A stretch of DNA of 64,000 nucleotides from Desulfurobacterium thermolithotrophum DSM 11699 (GTDB lineage Bacteria; Aquificota; Aquificia; Desulfurobacteriales; Desulfurobacteriaceae), in assembly GCF_000191045.1 (NCBI RefSeq), contig NC_015185.1:372001-436000 (forward strand). The letters run 5' to 3'. The notes beneath the pieces are model-generated. The model had not been told where the DNA came from. It worked only from the letters and a program-made list of their open reading frames with translations, and did no database searches. Of this stretch, positions 57,037 to 64,000 are shown in pieces. Position numbers and translations under genes: made by a program. The stretch's first letter is position 1. Every line of letters starts with the position of its first letter.

Positions 57037-57849
57037 TTACTTACTCTCCTTTATTTTAAAGTGTAATTTCACAAATTTATCAATAAGCTTTTCAGGTACG
57101 ATCTTTAAAACTTTTTCATTTTGGATATTACCCTCTGGAAGTTCTATTCCCAATTCTTTGCTTAGCTTTTCCATTGCTTTTAATCTTTCAGCTTTTGCAA
57201 CAATTGATGCAGCAGCTACTACAAGATCTTTTTCAGCTTTAGGAACTACTTTAAAAGAAGTATTCTTAAATTTTTCCTTTAATAAGGGTTCAATCCTTGA
57301 GCTGAACTTATCAACGATTACTTCCTGAGGAGAATACTTTGCTAATAGGCTTCCTATTAGCTCAACGTAGATATCTTCCAATAGTCTATTGAGATTTTTA
57401 TATTTCTCATACAGTTTATTGTATTGAAAAGGCATTATAACTTTTACTCGTCCACGACAGTATTTTTTTATTTCTTCTGCCATTTTAAGAATCTTTTCTC
57501 TTGAAAGAGCCTTAGAATCCTTTACTCCTAAATCCAAAAGTTTTCTTAAACAGTTTTTGTCCGCACACACACAGGCAACTACAAGAGGTCCTACAAATTC
57601 CCCTTTTCCTGCTTCATCACAACCAACTTTTGTTGTAACAGTAACGTTTTGAAGGTAGACCTTTGCCACTTCTTCCTTTAAAAAAGAAGGATCTTTTCCT
57701 CCAAAAACTACATTACCTGTTTTGTAAATTGTCAAAATGCCCTTATCTTTTCTCAACCTATACAATGCATGTGGAGGAGGTTTTTCTTCTTTTGCACCTT
57801 TCTCTTTTAGCTTCTTTACAAGGAGTTCTATATTTTCTCTATCTAACAT
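57037..57849 (-). CDS. rnhC: Ribonuclease HIII
   Basis: A 270-residue RNase H of the HIII type, which removes RNA from RNA-DNA hybrids. A small TBP-like N-terminal domain (about 1-72) precedes the catalytic core. GCDEAGKGEFVGPLVV carries the first Asp-Glu pair (D78, E79) and GVKDSKALS the next aspartate. Presence of the N domain and the GKGE motif separate it from RNase HII. It overlaps tamB. Confidence 0.92.
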   Translation of the reverse strand: MLDRENIELLVKKLKEKGAKEEKPPPHALYRLRKDKGILTIYKTGNVVFGGKDPSFLKEEVAKVYLQNVTVTTKVGCDEAGKGEFVGPLVVACVCADKNCLRKLLDLGVKDSKALSREKILKMAEEIKKYCRGRVKVIMPFQYNKLYEKYKNLNRLLEDIYVELIGSLLAKYSPQEVIVDKFSSRIEPLLKEKFKNTSFKVVPKAEKDLVVAAASIVAKAERLKAMEKLSKELGIELPEGNIQNEKVLKIVPEKLIDKFVKLHFKIKESK

Positions 57850-60800
57850 TTATCTCAAACCCCACACCAAGCTCTGGTCCATAGTAACTATTGAACTTTC
57901 CTTCAATATAATACTTATCCGTTAAGAAAACCTGAATGCTTCCGCCATATTCTGGTCGTTGTCCCGTAGTTTCACATCCTATTATTCTAACTCTTTTCGT
58001 GAGTCTCTTTATAAGAGTTATCTTTGCAACTGTTTCTCCGTATCTAGTGATGTAAGGCTCAATTGAAAAGTTTTCAAGTTTTAGTACTTCTTTAAATTGT
58101 TTCTCTATAGGTTTAAATAAATAAGAAGTTGCGTAGTAAGCTACTTGAACGGCTGGAAAGAGCTCCGAACTTGCTTCTACCTGTTCAGGAGAAGCTCCAG
58201 TCATTATTAGATTAAGTATTTGTTCTTTTGTTAATGGAGGATCTGAGGAAAGGTAAAGCTTAAACGAGTCAAAAATTCCTTTTATGTGCATATAAATATA
58301 GTAACCTGAAATATAGGAAGTGGCCAAAATATCGATGTTACCCTTTTGCTCAAGGAGATTATCTATAACTCCCGTACCATAAATGACTTTAAATTCTTTT
58401 CCCATGTAGTCTATACGTCCATCTATAACATAAAAGCTACCTGAAATAAGTGGCTTTTTATTGATAGTTTTTAAACTTAGCTTAGGTAAAATTTTTAGAT
58501 AGAAAAGATCTCCTTTGATTGCAACAGCATCAGAAAAGTAAAGATCAACAGAAACATCTATAGGAATTGTAGGAAGCTTTCTTTGGTGTTTTTCTTTTTT
58601 TTCTTTAGGAAGAAGAAACTTAATTTTTGTAAGGTTTAGTTTTCCATTTATGCTTTTTCCCTTGAAAATCACGTTTCCTGAAATAAGACTTTTCCACAAT
58701 CCAAGCTGACCAGCAGAAACATCTGCTATTGATATAACTATTCCTTTTTCCTGTCCACCATTAACAACAATGTTTCCGTCTCCAGCATTGATCTCAGCGA
58801 AAATAGAAGACAATTTTCCATTTTGCAGTTTTCCTTTCAAATTGATAAGAGAAAGTTTTTCTAAGATAAAATCAATTCTGGTGTCTATTCTATTTGAAGA
58901 AAAATCTACAGAATATTTGAGTTCCTTTTCATATTCAAAGGAACCAGAAAAGTCTATAGTACCCTTTATGTACTTTATTTCATTTTTTAAATCTGTAAGA
59001 TACAGAAGACCTTTTACACCAGATTGAGCAAGGAATTTGCCTCCTATTTTCTTATTTTCAAGTTTTAAGTTTGAGAGCTCTATCCAACCATCTATATAAG
59101 AAAGTCTACAACCAGAAATCTCAGGTTCTCCATTTTTGAGCTTAATGTAAAGGCCAGAAACTGAATAAAGCCGATAGAAACTAACGGGCTTTACATCAAA
59201 AGCTGGAAGTGCTATGTCTCCATCAAGTTTTTTTAAATCAAGATTAACAAAAGCCATTTTTATTAAGACTTCTCCAGCCGGCAGTTTCAACCCAATATTT
59301 CTTAAAACTCCGACAAGATTTGTTTTATCTCCTGACAAAAGGAATTTTACTTCTTCATTATTTCTTTTTATAGAAATACTACCTAAGTTTTCTGGTTCTT
59401 CTACTTTTCCTGATAGCTTAAACTTTAGTACTTTCTTAAGGTAAGGATGTTTAACAGAAAGATTTCCATCTACTTTAGTGGTAAAGTTATCTAACTTTCC
59501 ACGTAAACTTAAATTCAACGCTACTCCAAAGAAAAGATCTTCTTTAGTATAGTCTCCACTTACTTTTATACTTCCTTTAAGTTCTCTTTTGTCTAATGTA
59601 ACTGCAATATTTCCTGAAACGCTACTTTTCTTTAAAGGTTCAAAAGAAAAGTCTTTAAGTAGAACATGAAGTTTTTCGTCTTTTAAGGTCAAATTAATCT
59701 TTCCATTTTCAAGCTGGACATCCCCAGCTTTCAAAGTTTTTCCATCTCCAACAAAATCTAAACTTAACTTTTTCGAGTTGTAGAGTATAGAGCCGGAAAC
59801 CTTTTTAACAACTCCCCTTATTTTATCTATAGAAAAATTTCCATTAAATTCTTTAACAATTGCTGAAAAACTTATAGTCTCAGGAATTTTTATATTGGGA
59901 GAATAAATAGAAAACTTTCCTGTAATATCTCCTCTAAGAATAATTGGTAGATTTATTAACCTTCTGAGGGAAGATACATCCATATGTTGAACATTTCCTT
60001 TTAGAGTAATCTCCAGAGGTTTTTTCAGATGAATACGAAGAATTTCAAGAGAGAATTTTTCTTCCTCACTTTTTCCGAATACGTTGAGATAAAAATTCTG
60101 TAAAGTTACTTTTCCTTTTACATTTCCTAAACTTATACCATGATAGCTAAAATTTTCGGAAATATAAGAAAATTCACCTTCAGGATTTTTCAAACTTCCC
60201 CATAGTTTCCCTTCACAATCTACACTTCCATTAAGTTTTAGTTTTTTGAGAAAATCAAGGGATGAAAACTTTAGATTTTCTCCCCAAAAGGAAGCATCTA
60301 TAGTTAATTGTTTCAAATTAATGTTTCCTCTGGAAGTAAGTTGCTCTTTAGACGAAAAAAGACTTAAAGAATAGGAAAGAGCTCTTTTATCTCCTCTTAG
60401 TTCCAGATTACCAGAAGCAGAAAATCCTCTAAAGAAAAATTCATTAACCGTAAAATTACCAGAGTAAGAAATAAGATTGTAACCATTAACTTTAAATTTC
60501 CCTTCTCCTGAGAGAACGACAGAAGGAATCCATTTTCCATATTTTTCTTTTTCTGCAAGAATAGGTTTTAAAGCATTAATATCAAGGTTTTTGAGTTTAA
60601 AGTTTCCTTTACCGTTTCCTTTATTCATATATAAAGCTACATCAATAAGTTTAGAGCTTACCTTTAAGATTAATTTATCGTCATGATAACTTCCAAAGGT
60701 GGATACGTTTTTTAAAGAAATTAGAAAAGAATCTAACCACTTTCCTTTAATATTCCATTTCAAGATAGGTTTTTTGTAATTTCCTCTTATAGAAAATGTT

Positions 60801-61765
60801 CCAAGTATTCCTCGAGCTGTAATAAAATCTGTTCTAATTTCTTTTCCGCTTATTTTTCCTTTTAAGGAAAATTCCTGAAGATTAAGTTTTCCAGATAAAT
60901 CGGTTTCTATTTTCTTGTAGACTAACTTTCCTTTTGAAAGAGTAAACTCTTTACCAAGTTTTCCTTCAAAGAAAAAAGAAATTTCCTTGAAATTCTTAAA
61001 ATTAGCAACGCCTCTTATCTCTAAATTTTTTCCTGTTTTTTCTAAATTAAATGAAACTTTTAACTCTTTTCTTTCAAGAAAACCATTGAAAGTAAGTTCT
61101 GTCAGATCCTTTTTTACTTTTCCTTTACCCGATAGTTTAACTTGATCATAACGAACTTCTAAATTGGAAAAGTCTAACGCATTATCAATTACCTTTCCTT
61201 CCAATGGTTTAAGTATAAACTTTTTATTTTGAATATCCCCTTCTATCCTACCTATGTGAAAGTTTTCTTTGCCGATAAAAATGGAGTTCCCTTCTATGTT
61301 CATGGTAGGATCTAAATATCTAAATCTTTTTACTGAAAAAGTATCGACTCTAAGAGGCAAACTTAATGCAAATTTCGGTAAAAATTTATTTTCCCTTTTA
61401 ACAAGTCGATTAACCAAAAGTTTATCCATTTTTATGTAGGTAAAGTCAGGCTTTAGTTCTTTCAAGGATTCCCACACTTTTAATGAAAGTTCTAGCTTTG
61501 AAGTTTTAACTCTTAAATCAGGCTTTTGAAATTGGATTTCATTTGCTTTTAGAATTAAGTTTCCCTTCTTATAGGAAAAAGAAATTCCGCTATACTGAAA
61601 TTTTATTATTTCTTTCTGTTTTAGATAAAACAAAAAAAGGTCTTTTCCTATCAAAAATGAAAAATAAATAAAGAAAATAGTAAAAATTAACTTCAGAAAT
61701 TTGTTAATTTTACCGCGTTTTATGGATTTTAAAAAAGCCTTTAGAAACTCTTGGTTAACCTTCAC
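57839..61765 (-). CDS. tamB: TamB-like translocation and assembly/lipid transport protein
   Basis: A 1308-residue AsmA-like protein. One N-terminal membrane helix (about 27-47) is followed by more than 1,000 residues of beta-strand repeats and a C-terminal TamB/DUF490 domain. That domain includes the pattern LSSDPPLTKEQILNLIMTG. Such proteins form a lipid-carrying groove across the periplasm or help the insertion of outer-membrane proteins. No tamA is nearby. It confirms a two-membrane envelope. Confidence 0.9.
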   Translation of the reverse strand: MKVNQEFLKAFLKSIKRGKINKFLKLIFTIFFIYFSFLIGKDLFLFYLKQKEIIKFQYSGISFSYKKGNLILKANEIQFQKPDLRVKTSKLELSLKVWESLKELKPDFTYIKMDKLLVNRLVKRENKFLPKFALSLPLRVDTFSVKRFRYLDPTMNIEGNSIFIGKENFHIGRIEGDIQNKKFILKPLEGKVIDNALDFSNLEVRYDQVKLSGKGKVKKDLTELTFNGFLERKELKVSFNLEKTGKNLEIRGVANFKNFKEISFFFEGKLGKEFTLSKGKLVYKKIETDLSGKLNLQEFSLKGKISGKEIRTDFITARGILGTFSIRGNYKKPILKWNIKGKWLDSFLISLKNVSTFGSYHDDKLILKVSSKLIDVALYMNKGNGKGNFKLKNLDINALKPILAEKEKYGKWIPSVVLSGEGKFKVNGYNLISYSGNFTVNEFFFRGFSASGNLELRGDKRALSYSLSLFSSKEQLTSRGNINLKQLTIDASFWGENLKFSSLDFLKKLKLNGSVDCEGKLWGSLKNPEGEFSYISENFSYHGISLGNVKGKVTLQNFYLNVFGKSEEEKFSLEILRIHLKKPLEITLKGNVQHMDVSSLRRLINLPIILRGDITGKFSIYSPNIKIPETISFSAIVKEFNGNFSIDKIRGVVKKVSGSILYNSKKLSLDFVGDGKTLKAGDVQLENGKINLTLKDEKLHVLLKDFSFEPLKKSSVSGNIAVTLDKRELKGSIKVSGDYTKEDLFFGVALNLSLRGKLDNFTTKVDGNLSVKHPYLKKVLKFKLSGKVEEPENLGSISIKRNNEEVKFLLSGDKTNLVGVLRNIGLKLPAGEVLIKMAFVNLDLKKLDGDIALPAFDVKPVSFYRLYSVSGLYIKLKNGEPEISGCRLSYIDGWIELSNLKLENKKIGGKFLAQSGVKGLLYLTDLKNEIKYIKGTIDFSGSFEYEKELKYSVDFSSNRIDTRIDFILEKLSLINLKGKLQNGKLSSIFAEINAGDGNIVVNGGQEKGIVISIADVSAGQLGLWKSLISGNVIFKGKSINGKLNLTKIKFLLPKEKKEKHQRKLPTIPIDVSVDLYFSDAVAIKGDLFYLKILPKLSLKTINKKPLISGSFYVIDGRIDYMGKEFKVIYGTGVIDNLLEQKGNIDILATSYISGYYIYMHIKGIFDSFKLYLSSDPPLTKEQILNLIMTGASPEQVEASSELFPAVQVAYYATSYLFKPIEKQFKEVLKLENFSIEPYITRYGETVAKITLIKRLTKRVRIIGCETTGQRPEYGGSIQVFLTDKYYIEGKFNSYYGPELGVGFEINVR

Positions 61766-62810
61766 AGCTTATCCCCAGAGTTTCCCAATGTCTACATCTT
61801 GGACATATCCAGTCAAATGTATCGGTTTCATAGCCACAGTTTTCACATTTAAAAATCTTCTTCTCTTTTTTTAAAGTAAGTAAAAACTTTTCAATTTCTT
61901 CAACAACCTGCTTTCTTTTTCCAATTTCCCAAAGAGTCTTTAAAAAGAGCTCTTTTATTTCCGGATCTAATGGAAATTTGGCATTCAATTCCTGAAGCAA
62001 GGTTAGTAACTGTTTTTTATCTCCAGAGACTTTAAGTTTTTCAACAAGCATTTTTCCTGTTACAGGAGAAAGTCCTATTTCCTTAATTATTTCTCTTAAT
62101 TTATCCTCTGATAAACTTTCAAATTCTTCTATCACCTTTAAAAATGGAGCTTGATGTTTTGGAGAAAGCTTCATACCTTGAAGAGCTTTTCTGTATCCTT
62201 TTTCCGTTTCTCCAACAAAATAGTACAGCTTTGAAAGAACATAATAAAAGAGAGGAATAGGTACTTTGAGGTTTAGTTTTCTAACTATTTTAAAAGCCTT
62301 ATCCGTTCTTCCTCTTTCAATATAACTATCAGCAAGGTAAAGTTTAGTATGAATAAGTTCATCTTCAAATTCTTTTTTTAAACTTACAGCTCTTTCTAAG
62401 AATTCAACAGCTTCTTCTAACTTTCCTGAGCTTTTTTTTATCTGAGCTAATTCATAGTAGAAAAAACTCTCAGAAGGAAAGAGAGAAATTCCTTCCTTTA
62501 AAGCCTCTTCAGCTCTATCTAAGAAGCCAGCCGATTTATAAACAAGAGCAAGATTAAGATAAACAAGCTTTTTCTCGCTTTCTGATAAATTTTCTTTTTT
62601 TAACTTTTCCAATATCTTAAGACTCTTATAGAACTCTCCTTTTTCCTTTAACAACATTGCAAGCGTTACATAAGCATTAACTGGACTATCTACATCAATA
62701 TCTGGAACCTGTTCTATTAAATCGTGTCTATTTATAGAAAGCTTTTTAAGATAACCTACAATGGTTGTTTTTTCTTTTTTGTGAAGAAATTTCCGTAAGT
62801 AGTCTATCAT
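61755..62810 (-). CDS. lapB: LapB/YciM-like TPR protein with rubredoxin-type metal site
   Basis: A 351-residue protein with about eight TPR repeats (about 45-310) and a C-terminal rubredoxin-like knuckle with two CxxC pairs (CENC and CPRC). In E. coli LapB has an N-terminal membrane helix and controls LPS synthesis through LpxC turnover. Here a clear membrane helix is not seen at the N-terminus, so the anchor may be lost or different. It overlaps tamB by 11 bases. Confidence 0.8.
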   Translation of the reverse strand: MIDYLRKFLHKKEKTTIVGYLKKLSINRHDLIEQVPDIDVDSPVNAYVTLAMLLKEKGEFYKSLKILEKLKKENLSESEKKLVYLNLALVYKSAGFLDRAEEALKEGISLFPSESFFYYELAQIKKSSGKLEEAVEFLERAVSLKKEFEDELIHTKLYLADSYIERGRTDKAFKIVRKLNLKVPIPLFYYVLSKLYYFVGETEKGYRKALQGMKLSPKHQAPFLKVIEEFESLSEDKLREIIKEIGLSPVTGKMLVEKLKVSGDKKQLLTLLQELNAKFPLDPEIKELFLKTLWEIGKRKQVVEEIEKFLLTLKKEKKIFKCENCGYETDTFDWICPRCRHWETLGISCEG

Positions 62811-62812
62811 TA

Positions 62813-63304
62813 CTATTCCCAGAACTTTTTAAGTATGTCGTAAGTTTCATCAAGAGATTGTGGAATTACTTTCGCTCCTCCAATGACTGGCATGAAGTTT
62901 GTATCACCAAGCCATCTTGGAACTACATGATAGTGGATATGAGTATCCATACTTCCCCCTGAGACCTTTCCAAGATTTAAACCAATGTTAAATCCATCTG
63001 GATTGTATGCTCTTTTTATGGCTCTTACAGAGCGTTTTAAAAGCTCGTCTATTTCTGCTAGTTCTTCCGGAAGAAGAGAAAGAAAATTTCCAGTGTGTCT
63101 TATTGGACAAACCATTAAATGAGCTGTGTTATAAGGAAATCTATTAAGAATTACTATTGCCTTTTGACCTCTATAAAGAAGGAGATTCTCCTTGTCTTTT
63201 GATGGACTATCTTCTATGGCATTGCAAATAAAACAACCTTTCTTTTCCTCTTTTGTAACTTTACTTACATACGAAAGTCTCCACGGTGCCCAAATTATTT
63301 CCAT
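62813..63304 (-). CDS. HIT-family nucleotide hydrolase or phosphorylase
   Basis: A 163-residue histidine-triad protein with the triad HIHYHVVP. A CFIC pair near the N-terminus is the zinc-binding part found in the Ap4A phosphorylase-like branch. It splits dinucleoside polyphosphates or nucleotide adducts; the precise substrate is open. The gene is divergent from the next one. Confidence 0.9.
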   Translation of the reverse strand: MEIIWAPWRLSYVSKVTKEEKKGCFICNAIEDSPSKDKENLLLYRGQKAIVILNRFPYNTAHLMVCPIRHTGNFLSLLPEELAEIDELLKRSVRAIKRAYNPDGFNIGLNLGKVSGGSMDTHIHYHVVPRWLGDTNFMPVIGGAKVIPQSLDETYDILKKFWE

Positions 63305-63451
63305 TGAACCCCCTAAAACAAAAATTTAGTAAAATTTTATCAGACTATGAATTTATTATCTCCTAATCAACAAAATTTCTTTAGCATTTGGTCTTAAAAG
63401 GCTTTTAGAAAGCAAGTTAGAGAAACTGCAGTCATTCCAGGAGAGTTAACA

Positions 63452-64000
63452 GTGAAAAGATATCTACCTGAAGGTTTTCTTCTCTCAACGATATTCCTTT
63501 TAATCTTTTTTCTATTTTCAATGAAAACTGCTATCATGCCGTTTTTCATAGGTTCAGCAATTGCTTACCTTTCTTATCCGTTATTTAACCTTTTTCGAAA
63601 ACTCACAAAAAATAGGACAAATATTTCTGCTATTTTAACCCTTTTTTCTATTTTTCTCGTATTGATAATAGTCCTGTTCATCGTTTTGCCAACTGTTATT
63701 TCTCAAGTTCAAAGCTTTATTAAGTTCCTTCCTGAATTAACGAAGAAGTTAGATGCTTTCACTTATAAATTCGTGGGCGAACACCTTCTAAAAAAACTAC
63801 ACTTTGATACATCAACTCTTCAAACATTAGTAAGAAGTGCCTATATCCAGCTTGGCTCCTTACCTGTAAGAGACATTGTTCAAAGATTCTTTAGCGGTGT
63901 TTTCTCTGTATTTACTCTCTTTATTAACGTTGTTATTGTTCCTTTAATAACCTATTACTTTCTTGTAAATGCTGGAAAGATTAGGGATATCTACTTAAAA
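63452..64000 (+). CDS. AI-2E/PerM family transporter, N-terminal part
   Basis: An open frame from a GTG at 63452, behind GGAGA, runs to the window edge (183 residues seen). It begins with hydrophobic helices (about 8-25 and 28-45), a further helix pair near 55-80, a soluble amphipathic segment and another helix near 150-170. PTVISQVQSFIKFLPE and VPLITYYFLV are typical of the AI-2E/PerM family, which includes exporters and Na+/H+ antiporters. Substrate unknown. Confidence 0.85.
   Translation, partial: MKRYLPEGFLLSTIFLLIFFLFSMKTAIMPFFIGSAIAYLSYPLFNLFRKLTKNRTNISAILTLFSIFLVLIIVLFIVLPTVISQVQSFIKFLPELTKKLDAFTYKFVGEHLLKKLHFDTSTLQTLVRSAYIQLGSLPVRDIVQRFFSGVFSVFTLFINVVIVPLITYYFLVNAGKIRDIYLK

Overview
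The window is AT-rich, gene-dense DNA, most likely from a thermophilic, anaerobic, autotrophic member of the Aquificota close to Desulfurobacterium/Thermovibrio (Desulfurobacteriaceae). This placement is an inference. It rests on Lys/Glu/Ile-rich proteins, a Ni-CO dehydrogenase locus, an HdrA-FlpD fusion, RNase HIII, a Cys-type metal-dependent KdsA, LPS genes and a DHH-CBS-nucleotidyltransferase fusion of the Aquifex A-adding type. I saw no rRNA, tRNA or CRISPR array.

Layout. (1) 1-16035, minus strand: an hdrA-flpD fusion with its own promoter, preceded by a long operon running tRNA nucleotidyltransferase - gspC - gspD - gspE/pilB - gspF/pilC - pilM - pilN - pilO - pilP - pilQ - truB. This is a hybrid type II secretion/type IV pilus machine with two secretins. 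(2) 16048-17447: a lone TnpB element (IS605/IS1341 type) inserted just upstream of that operon's ribosome binding site. (3) 17500-31987, plus strand: folP-cdaA-cdaR-glmM (folate, cyclic di-AMP, cell wall), a transglutaminase-like protein, tsaD, a TolC/MacA/MacB-like tripartite exporter with separate ATPase and two permeases, and a GGCC-type restriction-modification pair. (4) 31995-41287, minus strand: housekeeping genes ftsY, coaBC, a CLC transporter, htpX, cmk, pncB, nth, kdsA, rpiB and a membrane thioredoxin. (5) 41351-47994, minus strand: a CO dehydrogenase operon, cooF - cooS - nuoE-like - nuoF-like - nuoG-like - cooC. (6) 48369-53146: a DASS transporter, then a pyruvate kinase gene cut in two by a 980-bp insertion sequence. 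A second, inverted copy of the same element lies 8 bp upstream of the pyk start. (7) 53184-64000: hflX, purD, a lytic transglycosylase, sppA, rnhC, tamB, lapB, a HIT protein and the start of an AI-2E/PerM transporter.

The most interesting system is the CO dehydrogenase operon. The Ni-CODH and its ferredoxin CooF are followed by three translationally coupled subunits that resemble the NAD(P)H-oxidising, flavin-containing core of electron-bifurcating hydrogenases, but no hydrogenase is present. This suggests a CO dehydrogenase wired directly to NAD(P)+/NAD(P)H, possibly by flavin-based bifurcation. The second is the pyruvate kinase locus. Removing one insertion sequence and one copy of its 10-bp target duplication restores an intact 466-codon gene, so the loss looks recent and would suit an organism that runs carbon flow from pyruvate to PEP.
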